Assembly: GCA_002309345.1 (NCBI GenBank)
Contig: DBWZ01000038.1
Span: 1-33,050, forward strand
Source of the DNA: Pseudobutyrivibrio sp. UBA1225
Lineage (GTDB): Bacteria; Bacillota; Clostridia; Lachnospirales; Lachnospiraceae
DNA: 33,050 nt
Direction of reading: 5' to 3'
The number at the start of each line of letters is the position of its first letter. The first letter of the stretch is position 1. Positions 7,630 through 17,143 of this stretch are shown here, piece after piece. The notes beneath the pieces are model-generated. The model made no database searches. It was not told the origin of the DNA and saw nothing but the letters and a program-made list of their open reading frames with translations. The position numbers and the translations under genes were made by a program.

Positions 7630-7689
7630 AAGATATAAGTTCTGTGTTTTTACATTAATCTATTAGTTGTTCTTGTTTATCTTACTTAA

Positions 7690-7843
7690 AATACTTTATT
7701 GGCTCAAGAGGTAACAGGATTTTAGATGCAATAAATATTTTAAATGAAAAAATAAAAGGGAAAATTTGATTGATCTAAAGCATCCAACTACATTGACTCA
7801 CATGGGTAGAAATGATAACCTATTTTATATACGTAAGAACTAG
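7690..7843 (+). pseudogene. Possible remnant of a degraded gene
   Basis: Two overlapping plus-strand frames read like protein but have no start. One ends SRGNRILDAINILNEKIKGKI at a TGA near 7766. The other, one frame away, continues LIDLKHPTTLTHMGRNDNLFYIRKN to a TAG at 7841-7843. Joined by a frameshift they would be the C-terminus of one protein. A strong terminator follows 9 bases later. No family is recognised and chance cannot be excluded. Confidence 0.25.
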
Positions 7844-7852
7844 CTAGAGGAG

Positions 7853-7910
7853 CGACCTATAAGTATTCATTGGGGCAATATGATTAATGAATGTTTATAG
7901 GTCGTTTTTT
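7853..7910 (+). terminator. Strong rho-independent terminator with no intact gene upstream
   Basis: The 19-base arms 7853-7871 and 7886-7904 pair fully, counting two G-U pairs, around a 14-base loop and are followed by six T residues (7905-7910). No intact plus-strand gene precedes it within this gap; it may end the remnant above, an unseen small RNA, or a leader transcript of the giant gene. The rest of 7630-7987 is AT-rich with no riboswitch recognised. Confidence 0.8.
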
Positions 7911-7987
7911 ATTTCTAATGAAAATTCAAATTATTAGTTTTGCTAGTTTTCATGGATATTGATTAAAGGGAAAGGAATGAGAGTAGT

Positions 7988-10900
7988 ATGAAAAAATTGG
8001 CTCGTAAGGGGCTTTCTTTAGTCGCGTCTTTTTTGATGGCACTTTCTGTTTTTACTACAGAATTTGCGGCGACAGCGCATGCCACAGAAATCACTCAAAA
8101 AGACAATCATATTTGGACTAAAGTTAACCTTGGTGAAATCTCAGCGGATGATTCCATCGCTATCACAATGAAGACTTCGGATGGCAAGATTTTTGTGCTT
8201 CCGAACGCTCAGTCAAGCAGTGCGCCAAAGGCTGTTCTTGGCAGTGTGAGCGCAGACGGCAAGTCGTTGACCATCGCAGATGGAGATGACAGTGATTACA
8301 AGTGGAGCATCACGAGCAAATCTATTACAAAGACAGTCAAGGACAATCCAACTAACAATTCTGAACCGGAGCCAGATGTGCTTGCAGCGGGAGGAGCATC
8401 TGACGATTCCGGAAATGGCAGTTCAGACAATCAATCTCAATCTGGTGGCAGTCAGGCGCAGCAGGACAATTCTGCTGGGTCTAATACTGATGTTCAGGCA
8501 GGAGCTGATTCTTCAGGCCAAAACGTGCAATCAGGTACAGATGATCAGCAGTCAGCCACAGAAGGCGGCAAGCCACAGGCGGATGTTCAAAAACCAGCTG
8601 CTGATGAAGGCAAGCCACAGGCTGGTGTTCAGCAGTCGGGCACAGATGACAAGACGGATCTTGACAAGCAGGATGATGAAGGCGCAAAGCCAGAGGCTTC
8701 TGATGACGACGACGCAGACGACGATGACGATGCAGATGATGAAGGCGAGACTGTAACAGAAGAGTACTATACTATTTCTGCAGGACAGGACAGCATTTTC
8801 TACTTAACTGCAGCCAACGCCGGCACTCGTGTTGGCAGGATGCCTAAAGACGAGGTTGGTGCAAAGTGGAACATAGAAACAGTCGGTGATAACGCATATC
8901 TTTGCGCAAAGGATTCCAACGAGGATCTGCGTTACGTGGGCGTCTATGTCAACAATGACAAGGCAGATTTCAGATGCTACAAGCGAAACGCAACAGGCGG
9001 ATTCCCTAACAACATTGCAAATCAAAGCCTTACCTTCTACAAGCTTACAAGCAAGTCTGCTAATGGGGCAAAGGTGGAGTCTCCAAAGGCTTCTATAGAG
9101 AGCGGTACAGCCGTAGATTTTGGTACAGAAGTTACACTCACATGCTCAGACGAGGACGCAAAGATTTACTACAATCTTGATGGCAGTGAAAACTTCAAGG
9201 CATATGATGAAGCTATCAAAATCACTAAGGATACTACTATCTGTGCCTACGCTAGCTTAAATGACGATGAGAGCGAGAGAGTGACCTTCGAATATACTCT
9301 CAATCCAGGCTCAAAGATTACTGATATAGATGATATTTCTGAGGATTTAGAATTTGTTCTTGTGCACGATGACAAGGAAATAATGTCTTATGAGCCAAGC
9401 AAGGATGGCAAAAAGCTTTCAAAGGTAGATGCTGAGCTTGACGAGGATAATCATCTGACCTACAAGGATGATACAGCCAAGCTTGCAAAGCTTAAGCTTG
9501 AAAAAGCTGAGGACGGCAAGGAAAATCAATACTACATTACTTCAGAGATTATAGATTCAGAAACATCAGAGGCTTGTGAGTGTTATCTCACATCTGGTGC
9601 TACTGGTAGCGCTCTGACCTTTGAAAAGGATAAATCTGATTTAGGACTTTGGATCTTTGAAAAGAATCAGGACGGCAGCTTCCTTCTTAAGAATGCAACT
9701 GCAAAATATGTCAAGGGAGAAACATCCAAGGATCAGTACGTTGAAGCATACAATAGCCTTTTCACTACCTATAGCTACAGCGAAAAGAGCAAGGCTGCAT
9801 TTGAGCTTTGCGCATACACTGTTCCAGAATTAGGAGCAGGTGAAGACAAGCCAGGCGATACGAAAAACACCATAGGTAAGCTTCTCACTAGAGAATTCTA
9901 TGATGGCGACAAGGTTGTTGTTTACTATGGCGGTGCTGGCAAGCTAATGGGCACTGAAAATAACAACAATAAGTTCGTCGCTCTCGATGCAACTGTATCC
10001 GAGGACAAGACAATCGACATCAAGGATTTAGATGCTCTTGTGCTTACAGTTTCAATAGATGAGAATGGCAAATATAGCTTCAAGTCTGCAGATGGCAAGT
10101 ATCTGACAGCCACATACGAGACAAAGGAAGTAGATGGAAGAACCAAGTCATACTGCGGTTTGACTCTTACAGACGAAGCTACAGATTATAGCGTATGGTA
10201 TCTAAAGGATGCCGACGACAAGAAAGAAGGCAATTTCAATCTTATCAATGAAAATGCCAAGAACGGCTCTTATAGCTTAGCTCTAGAGTACTATAGCGGT
10301 TTCACAACCTATGGAATTGCTGCAAAGCCAGAGTTCAATTTCAACTTCTTCGTACTTGAGGAAGGTGAGAAGGTTGAAAAGCTAGAGTTTGATGACAAAG
10401 AGGTAACTGTTGCTCAGTGGGCAGGTAATGCTCACTACGACGAGGACGAGCAATGCAATAATCGTATATACGGTGATCTGTATCAGACCAACGATATGCA
10501 GGATACAAATGCAAAATATCAGGCATACGTTGATGGCAAAGTGGTTAAGCCTTACAGCACAGCAACAAGCTCGACAACAGGCTCTACCAACTATTACATG
10601 GGCGCTGCAGGTCTTGTGGATTCAAACGACTACATGGAATTTTCATTCCCAAGTCAAGGCTATGGCGACATGAACTTGAGCTTTAGACTTAGAGCTTCTA
10701 ATACAGCAGCGGGTGCCTTCCAGCTTCAGTATTCAACTACTGGCGAGGATGGCAGCTTCAAGAACTTTAAAAACGGCAACTATTCATATAAGTACACCGG
10801 CTACAAAAAGTCGGAGGAATTAGACGAAGATGGCAAGCCAAAACAAGAGCCATTTGATATAACAGGAAATGCTGCAATAACTGATGGTATTGCAAAGACA

Positions 10901-13900
10901 TCTCTTGCACCTACTTATTATGTGACATTTAATTTTGATGTTCCTGCAGCAGCAAACAACGCAGAGATGCTTTACATCCGTCTTGTGCCAACAGGTGGAA
11001 CAAGAGCTAAAGGTGAAGGTGCTCCTGAAAAGGGTGGAGTTATCAGAATTGACACTGTCAAGGTGACGGGACATCCTGTAAACTCTTCTGGCATTTGCGG
11101 ATTCGTAAATGCGGAACCAGCAGGCGGCGAAATCGCCACTGGTCAAAAGATTGCACTTTCAACATCAACAGAGGGTGCAGATATCTACTATTCTATAAAG
11201 GGCGGAGACTTTGTTAAGTACGACCCAGAAAAACAGGTGGTTCTCGACAAACTTCCAAATGGAATCTGTGCATACGCAACAAAGGAAGGCCTCAAGCAGA
11301 GTATTACTACAACATACAACTTTACTCAGGCTCAGGTTTCTCCGGTAAAGGCTACACCAAACGGCGGCGCTGTTCAGCCTACACAAAAGATTTCTCTTAA
11401 GAGCAAGACTGAGGGGGCAACAATCCTCTACAGATACAAGACCAAAGAAGAAATCAAAGAGGATGATAAGAAGAAGTCCGAAAACAAAGCTGATGGAACA
11501 GATGAATCTTCATCTAGCCAAGATAATAAAGCTAAGAATACAGATTCAACTGAGGATAGCCAAGAGGCTAATGATGGAGCAGATGAGAATGCATTTATAG
11601 AAGAGGCTACCGAGGAAGACAATCATGATGATTGGATTACCTACGAGGGTTCATTTGAACTCAAGGAGCTTCCAGCTCAGATTCAGGTAAAGGCAGTCAA
11701 GGAAGGCTACAAGGATAGCCCAATTTCTACCTTGAAATTTACAGAGCGTACAAGCGAAAGAGAGAACATCTACTTCGGTCAGATTCACGCTCACACAAAT
11801 ATTTCTGACGGTGCTGGCTCACTTGATGATGCATTTAAATATGCAAGCAAGGTTGATAACTTAGACTTTATCGTAATTACGGATCACAGTAACTCAATCG
11901 ACAACGAGAAGGAATCCAAGATTACAGAAAACGTTGATAAGAGCGACACAGATGAGTGGACTTATGCTCACAATCTTGCAAAGCAGTACACAACAGATGA
12001 TTTCACTTGTGCTTACGGCTACGAGATGACCTGGTCAAACGGTTTGGGACACATGAACACCTTCAACACTCCAGGTTTCCAGAGCCGTACACAGACAGAA
12101 TATTCAACATATTCTACAGCATTACAGAATTACTATGCAGCACTTAGATCTTGTCCTGATTCAATCAGTCAGTTCAATCACCCAGGTACAACCTTCGGTG
12201 ATTTCCAGGATTTTGCATACTATTCTGAGGAAAACGATGCTTTAATTACAATGATAGAGGTTGGTAACGGCGAGGGCGCAATCGGCTCGTCAGGTTACTT
12301 CCCATCATACGAGTATTACACACGTGCTCTTGATAAGGGCTGGCACGTAGCTCCTACCAACAACCAGGACAACCACAAGGGTAAGTGGGGCGATGCCAAC
12401 ACAGGCCGTACAGTAATGCTCGCTGACACCAACGATGAAAACTCTATATACGATGCCATGAGAAATTATCGTATATACGCAACAGAGGATAACGACCTTT
12501 CTATCTACTACACACTTGATGGATATGTTATGGGTTCTATCCTTGAGAAGGATGCAGTAGGCGATACAATCGAAATCAAGGCCGACATCAAGGACCCTAC
12601 AGATTCAGCAATCGGCAAGGTAGAAGTAATTGTAAACGGTGGCCAGTGTATAGCTGATAAAACTATTAACACAAGCGAAGAAACAGTTACCTTCAACGTT
12701 CCTTCAAATTACTCATACTACTATTTGAAAATCACACAAGGTGACAATGACAAGGCTGTTACTGCACCGGTGTGGGTAGGCGAGGTTGAAGCATGTGGTA
12801 TCAACAAGACCTACACTGACACAGTTCTTCCAGTAGCTGGTGAGAATCTCGATGTCAACGTAGAGTTCTACAACAACGAAACTACAGCTCTTGAGATTGA
12901 AGATATCGATATTAAGCTCAGCGATGTGGATGGCAATAAGACACCTGTTGTAAATGAAAAAGCAACACCACTTATGTCGATTGGTTCAAACGGTACAGCT
13001 ACATATAGCACTGATTTTGTATACGAAAACGCAGGTCAGGTGACCTACGAGGTTACAGTTCATGCTACTTTGGATGGAGTCAATAAGACTTACACAGATA
13101 AGCTCACAGTCAACTACGCACCACCAGCTATGGTTTCAAACATAGTTGTTGACGCGAGCCATGGTAACGACTATGTTTCAGGATACTACGGCGGTAACGT
13201 AAATGCGTTTGTACAGCTATGTGCTCAGAAGAATATTAGAGTAAGCCTATTTAAAGGTCAGGACAGCGAATTTGATGAGGCTATTAAGGATGCTAAGACC
13301 CTTGTAATCTCAGCACCGGCTAAGAGTTCAGGAACTGCTGGAGCAGGTGATTACTCTGTTTCACACTTCAGCGACGAATTCATCGCTTCGGTTAAGCGGT
13401 TTGTTGAAAAGGGTGGCTCAGTAATTGTATGTGGTTTGGCAGATTTTAGAGATAGCGAAGATTGCCAGACTGCAACCGAGCAGAACAAGCTTCTTGAAGC
13501 AATCGGTGCCACAATTAGAATGGGTTCTGATGAGGTTTGTGATGACACCAACAACGGCGGTCAGGTTTACAGAATGTATCCTACAAAATTCAACATGGAT
13601 TCAGACTTGCTTGCTGGAATCAGAGATGGACAGAAGTACAGTCAGTACTCAGGATGCTCTGTAGATATTTCAAATGCGGTGGCGAACGACACCGTAGATG
13701 CAGCAGAGTGGCTTGTAAAGGGATTTGATACAACCTATTCAGTTGATTGCAGAAATGCAAGCGGCGCCAAAATAGATGAAACCTTACCAAACGGTGTAGG
13801 TGGAAGAAAGCTCGACAACGATGGCGATGTTACCTTCCTCGCCCGTCAAAAGACCAAAGCAGGTGGAGACATCATCGTAGCCGGCGGTGTGTTCCTTTCA

Positions 13901-15292
13901 GACTTTGAGGTCAAGGCTGAGATGGACAACAACGATTCTCTTCCATTTGCAAACCATACAATCGTAAACAACATTCTTGATGGTGCAGTGGTTGAGCTTC
14001 CTACAACAACTATTGCAGAGGCTCGAAAGGGCGCTATGAACGAAGTCTTCGCTATCGAGGGCTACGTAACAGCTGGAACAGATAACGAGAACACAAGATT
14101 CTTCGACACTATCTACATTCAGGATGAGACAGGCGGTATGGATATCTTCCCATATGCAACCCCTGGACTTAAGATTGGTACCAAGATGCGAATCGTCGGA
14201 TTCAAGGCTCAGTACCAAGGCGACATCGAGCTTAAGGTTCTTTCAGCTAGAGAGCTGCTTGATGATCCACATGTGTGGGAGCCAAAGGAAGTTGACACCA
14301 AGACTGCTATGGACTACGAGAATTATGGTGGTCAGCTCTTAAAGACAACCGGCAAGGTGACTCGAGTAACTCTCAACGACGATGGAACTGTTTCAGAGTT
14401 CTGGCTCAAGGATGACACAGGCGTGGAGGCAGCCATCTTCATCGATGGTTACATCACATCTGCCTCAACGGGTAAAAACACTTTGGCCGAGTTTGTGAAG
14501 GAAGGTGCAACAGTATCCGCAGCGGGCGTGCTTTACATGCACCCAGAAGGTGATTCTGATGTATCGGTTCCAGTATTTAGAGTTCGTAATTGCGATGATA
14601 TTACTCTTGTAAAGACTGATAAGAACCCAATTGAACAGTTCATCGACAATGCTAAGGATACATTCAACAAGGTTGGCGAAAAGGTTTCAGAGTTTGTTGA
14701 CAACGTAAAGGAAAAAGTAAACGACGCTGTAGACAAGGCGAAGGAAGCTGTTAATAACGTTGTAGATTCCGTATCAAACTTCTTTGGCAATGTTAAGAAG
14801 GTATTCTCTAAAGCATCTGACAAGAAAGATGAAACAAAGGAAAAAGAGGTTGAAAAGACAACCGCTCCAACTGAAGATACAACAGTTGAAAAACCAAAAA
14901 CTGAATCAACTAATAATCACAGTGCTGCTGGAGGCAATTTATCCGACCGCACCAACGACTCCAACGTGAGTCAGGCTGAGGTTCCTGCAGATGCAGTGGC
15001 TGATGTAGGTGATCAGTCCGCATCCGCGGATGCGCAGGCGTCAGATTCAGATGCTGCAGCAACTGATGAAAATGCCAAGGCTGGCGATGATGCTAAGGAT
15101 GAGGGCATTCCAGTGGTGCCTATAGCAGCAGGTTCTGGTATAATACTAGTTGGCGCAGTAGTGGTGGCTAAGGTATCTGCAGGTGCAGCAGGTGCGGCTG
15201 GAGCAGCGGGCGCGGCAAGTGCAGCTGGTGCTTCAGGAACATCTGGTGGCCTTGGATTATTAGCCAAGATTCGTAAATTATTTGGAAAGTAA
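7988..15292 (+). CDS. Giant exported, membrane-anchored PHP-domain metallohydrolase (CehA/McbA-like)
   Basis: This 2434-residue surface protein begins with a signal peptide (1 to about 32, cleavage near AHA). A low-complexity linker follows with GKPQA repeats and an Asp-rich run (about 238-253). Next come chitobiase-C-like beta domains (about 360-435, 1040-1112, 1115-1255), the third interrupted by an acidic insert (about 1155-1215). The PHP hydrolase domain (about 1262-1510) has metal-ligand motifs His1267-x-His1269, Asp1299-His1300, Glu1346, His1355, His1398 and Asp1461-x-His1463. After it lie a CARDB-like domain, a GATase/DUF4350-like domain (about 1716-1925) and two OB-fold-like domains (about 2005-2200). 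An amphipathic helix region (about 2212-2270), an acidic linker, a membrane helix (about 2376-2396) and a Gly/Ala-rich basic tail end the protein. PHP enzymes cleave phosphoesters or related bonds; a phosphodiester or nucleic acid substrate at the cell surface is an inference. Confidence 0.85.
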   Translation: MKKLARKGLSLVASFLMALSVFTTEFAATAHATEITQKDNHIWTKVNLGEISADDSIAITMKTSDGKIFVLPNAQSSSAPKAVLGSVSADGKSLTIADGDDSDYKWSITSKSITKTVKDNPTNNSEPEPDVLAAGGASDDSGNGSSDNQSQSGGSQAQQDNSAGSNTDVQAGADSSGQNVQSGTDDQQSATEGGKPQADVQKPAADEGKPQAGVQQSGTDDKTDLDKQDDEGAKPEASDDDDADDDDDADDEGETVTEEYYTISAGQDSIFYLTAANAGTRVGRMPKDEVGAKWNIETVGDNAYLCAKDSNEDLRYVGVYVNNDKADFRCYKRNATGGFPNNIANQSLTFYKLTSKSANGAKVESPKASIESGTAVDFGTEVTLTCSDEDAKIYYNLDGSENFKAYDEAIKITKDTTICAYASLNDDESERVTFEYTLNPGSKITDIDDISEDLEFVLVHDDKEIMSYEPSKDGKKLSKVDAELDEDNHLTYKDDTAKLAKLKLEKAEDGKENQYYITSEIIDSETSEACECYLTSGATGSALTFEKDKSDLGLWIFEKNQDGSFLLKNATAKYVKGETSKDQYVEAYNSLFTTYSYSEKSKAAFELCAYTVPELGAGEDKPGDTKNTIGKLLTREFYDGDKVVVYYGGAGKLMGTENNNNKFVALDATVSEDKTIDIKDLDALVLTVSIDENGKYSFKSADGKYLTATYETKEVDGRTKSYCGLTLTDEATDYSVWYLKDADDKKEGNFNLINENAKNGSYSLALEYYSGFTTYGIAAKPEFNFNFFVLEEGEKVEKLEFDDKEVTVAQWAGNAHYDEDEQCNNRIYGDLYQTNDMQDTNAKYQAYVDGKVVKPYSTATSSTTGSTNYYMGAAGLVDSNDYMEFSFPSQGYGDMNLSFRLRASNTAAGAFQLQYSTTGEDGSFKNFKNGNYSYKYTGYKKSEELDEDGKPKQEPFDITGNAAITDGIAKTSLAPTYYVTFNFDVPAAANNAEMLYIRLVPTGGTRAKGEGAPEKGGVIRIDTVKVTGHPVNSSGICGFVNAEPAGGEIATGQKIALSTSTEGADIYYSIKGGDFVKYDPEKQVVLDKLPNGICAYATKEGLKQSITTTYNFTQAQVSPVKATPNGGAVQPTQKISLKSKTEGATILYRYKTKEEIKEDDKKKSENKADGTDESSSSQDNKAKNTDSTEDSQEANDGADENAFIEEATEEDNHDDWITYEGSFELKELPAQIQVKAVKEGYKDSPISTLKFTERTSERENIYFGQIHAHTNISDGAGSLDDAFKYASKVDNLDFIVITDHSNSIDNEKESKITENVDKSDTDEWTYAHNLAKQYTTDDFTCAYGYEMTWSNGLGHMNTFNTPGFQSRTQTEYSTYSTALQNYYAALRSCPDSISQFNHPGTTFGDFQDFAYYSEENDALITMIEVGNGEGAIGSSGYFPSYEYYTRALDKGWHVAPTNNQDNHKGKWGDANTGRTVMLADTNDENSIYDAMRNYRIYATEDNDLSIYYTLDGYVMGSILEKDAVGDTIEIKADIKDPTDSAIGKVEVIVNGGQCIADKTINTSEETVTFNVPSNYSYYYLKITQGDNDKAVTAPVWVGEVEACGINKTYTDTVLPVAGENLDVNVEFYNNETTALEIEDIDIKLSDVDGNKTPVVNEKATPLMSIGSNGTATYSTDFVYENAGQVTYEVTVHATLDGVNKTYTDKLTVNYAPPAMVSNIVVDASHGNDYVSGYYGGNVNAFVQLCAQKNIRVSLFKGQDSEFDEAIKDAKTLVISAPAKSSGTAGAGDYSVSHFSDEFIASVKRFVEKGGSVIVCGLADFRDSEDCQTATEQNKLLEAIGATIRMGSDEVCDDTNNGGQVYRMYPTKFNMDSDLLAGIRDGQKYSQYSGCSVDISNAVANDTVDAAEWLVKGFDTTYSVDCRNASGAKIDETLPNGVGGRKLDNDGDVTFLARQKTKAGGDIIVAGGVFLSDFEVKAEMDNNDSLPFANHTIVNNILDGAVVELPTTTIAEARKGAMNEVFAIEGYVTAGTDNENTRFFDTIYIQDETGGMDIFPYATPGLKIGTKMRIVGFKAQYQGDIELKVLSARELLDDPHVWEPKEVDTKTAMDYENYGGQLLKTTGKVTRVTLNDDGTVSEFWLKDDTGVEAAIFIDGYITSASTGKNTLAEFVKEGATVSAAGVLYMHPEGDSDVSVPVFRVRNCDDITLVKTDKNPIEQFIDNAKDTFNKVGEKVSEFVDNVKEKVNDAVDKAKEAVNNVVDSVSNFFGNVKKVFSKASDKKDETKEKEVEKTTAPTEDTTVEKPKTESTNNHSAAGGNLSDRTNDSNVSQAEVPADAVADVGDQSASADAQASDSDAAATDENAKAGDDAKDEGIPVVPIAAGSGIILVGAVVVAKVSAGAAGAAGAAGAASAAGASGTSGGLGLLAKIRKLFGK

Positions 15293-15293
15293 A

Positions 15294-16427
15294 ATGAAAA
15301 AAGAACTGATAATAAAAATAGTATCAGTCCTTGTGTTTATAGCCTTAAGTGTTGGCGTGATTATCTACGCCAACACCGACAGGCCTAAATACACTATCAC
15401 AGAGAACTCTGGCGTCGAATACGAAACAGCTAGAGTTCTTTCTGTTTTAGAGGACAATACTGAAGTAGACAAGACAGTAGAAAATCAAAAGAAGGGAAGT
15501 GCTGAAATCAAGGTGGAGATTTTGACAGGTCGCTACAAGGGCGATGTCTGCACCATCACCAATTATTTCAGTGCTCTATATAACGTGGATGTAAAAAAGG
15601 GCGACAAGCTCAGCGTCCGCATTGACATAACTGACAAGGATACCTACGCAGTGAGTGTGTACAATTACAATCGCATACCGCTGATGATAGGTTTGGTTTT
15701 GGTGTTCTTGGCGGTGCTTGTATTGCTTGGAGGCAAGCAGGGGCTAAAGGCATTCATTGGTTTGGCTTACACAGTGGCAATCATTTTCTTTGTGCTGCTT
15801 CCTCTTGTGTACAAGGGCTTTTCGTCAATTCCTGTTACAATAGCGGTTATCTTTGTCACATCTGCGGTATGCTTTTTGCTTATCGGAGGTGTCAGCAGAA
15901 AGACAATTTCGGCTGCCATCGGCTCCTTCGCAGGTGTTTTGATAGCATCGATTCTTGGAAGCATAGCAGCAAGTCTTGGTGGTGTAACCACCTTCCAAAT
16001 GGACGAGGCAGAAGCCTTGTTGGTTGCAAAATCAACGTCCAATATTCACATGTCAGGCCTCTTTATCAGCGGAATCCTGATTGCAGCCATGGGTGCTGTC
16101 ATGGATATCGCTATGTCTATTTCATCAGCCATCGAGGAGGTTTCCCTCGCAGGCAATAAGCTTGGCTTCAAGGAGCTGTTCAAGTCAGGCATGAATATCG
16201 GCAAAGATGCCATGGGAACTATGGCAAACACTCTTGTGCTTGCGTACGTTGGTGGAGCCCTAAACATGCTCATCCTCATCTACTCCTACGGAGTATCCTT
16301 TATCCAGCTGATGAACACAGACTTCGTAGCCATCGAAATGATTCGCGCCATCGCAGGCTCAGTAGGAATCATGGGCACCGTCCCATGCGTGGCCGCCGTA
16401 GCTGCGTATTTGTATTCTAAAGAATAG
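15294..16427 (+). CDS. YibE/F family membrane protein
   Basis: This 377-residue polytopic protein belongs to the YibE/F family, whose biochemical role is unknown. There is one N-terminal helix (8-25), an extracellular beta-rich domain (about 26-127), then closely packed hydrophobic helices to the C-terminus with the conserved stretch ISGILIAAMGAVMDIAMSISSAIEE and MGTMANTLVLAYVGGAL. ATG 15294 is chosen, two bases after the stop of the giant gene, with GGAAAG (15284-15289) inside that gene's last codons as ribosome binding site; a TTG at 15282 lacks one. The tight spacing implies co-transcription and perhaps coupled translation with the surface hydrolase. Confidence 0.9.
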   Translation: MKKELIIKIVSVLVFIALSVGVIIYANTDRPKYTITENSGVEYETARVLSVLEDNTEVDKTVENQKKGSAEIKVEILTGRYKGDVCTITNYFSALYNVDVKKGDKLSVRIDITDKDTYAVSVYNYNRIPLMIGLVLVFLAVLVLLGGKQGLKAFIGLAYTVAIIFFVLLPLVYKGFSSIPVTIAVIFVTSAVCFLLIGGVSRKTISAAIGSFAGVLIASILGSIAASLGGVTTFQMDEAEALLVAKSTSNIHMSGLFISGILIAAMGAVMDIAMSISSAIEEVSLAGNKLGFKELFKSGMNIGKDAMGTMANTLVLAYVGGALNMLILIYSYGVSFIQLMNTDFVAIEMIRAIAGSVGIMGTVPCVAAVAAYLYSKE

Positions 16428-16473
16428 GCTTCCCCCTCGGGGGAAGCTGGCGCCGAAGGCGACTGATGAGGGG
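16428..16473. repeat. Intergenic double-hairpin repeat, copy 1
   Basis: A stem of GCTTCCCC with GGGGAAGC is followed by a small CGCC-GAA-GGCG hairpin and the tail ACTGATGAGGG. It begins directly after the YibE/F stop codon. A second copy is at 25134-25180. Elements of this form are a common intergenic repeat in Firmicutes genomes; that statement is from general knowledge, not a search. Confidence 0.8.
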
Positions 16474-16512
16474 ATGGTTTTTCAAGAAAAAAATATTATT
16501 CGGTGATTACAT

Positions 16513-17098
16513 ATGAAAGTTAAGAAATACAGAACAAGTATTAAGAAAAGTATTATTGAATTGTTACCGGCAATGATTTCGCTTCCAATAATATATTTAG
16601 GGAGAGTTTTCTATGGTAGAAGGATGGAAGTAAAAGATGATATTAATACAGTTATGTTAGTAATGGGAATAACAGTTGTTATTTGCTTTCTTTTAGTTAT
16701 TGTTTTCAGGCAGCGCCAGCTACTGATTTTCAAAGATTCTATCATAGAAAAAGGCGTGTTTCATAGGAAGAAATATTTATTTAAAGAAATAGATGCTTGT
16801 TTTTTTGATGATTTTTTTATTGTGGGCAGTGATGCATCCTTTATTTGATCGGATTAAAGTTAATGACAATCAGTTATTGATTAAGCAAGCATTCAAAAAG
16901 AATAAAACCATAGATGTAGCGGATGTGATTAGTTATTCAAATACAGAACATACTCAAAAAGGCCATAGATATTTTACGATATCTATTGTATATGGAGAGA
17001 ATGAATCCATAGATATTAGAAGTGATATATATAAGAATTATGATATATTATTACATTATTTAAAAAAGCATGTTTCTAAGCGCAATAAGAATAAATAG
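16513..17098 (+). pseudogene. Membrane/PH-like protein gene broken by a frameshift
   Basis: The first frame (16513-16848, 111 codons) has two membrane helices (about 18-35, 45-65) and the beginning of a PH-like beta domain (QLLIFKDSIIEKGVFHRKKYLFKEIDACFF), then stops. The next frame (open to 17098) continues without its own ribosome binding site and supplies RIKVNDNQLLIKQ...HRYFTISIVYGENESIDIR and a C-terminal helix, the expected second half. Two runs of seven T (16799-16805 and 16815-16821) lie in the overlap, so a one-base slip is the simplest cause. It could be a true pseudogene, a sequencing error, or slippage-controlled expression. GGTGA precedes the ATG at 16513. Confidence 0.6.
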
Positions 17099-17143
17099 AA
17101 ATCTTTATATATTCTTAACGTGTTTTTTAGTTAGAGGAATAAT

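Noticed and set aside
7630..7987. Riboswitch controlling the giant surface-protein gene
   Set aside because: The terminator hairpin is clear, but no conserved aptamer (c-di-GMP, TPP, SAM, FMN) is recognisable in the preceding 200 bases.
8280..8756. 158-codon frame inside the giant gene
   Set aside because: It is a shifted-frame shadow of the repetitive linker of the PHP protein, Met/Gln/Arg-rich, with no ribosome binding site.
15013..15267. Minus-strand Ala/Pro-rich frame
   Set aside because: It is the reverse complement of the Gly/Ala-rich tail coding region, produced by codon composition.
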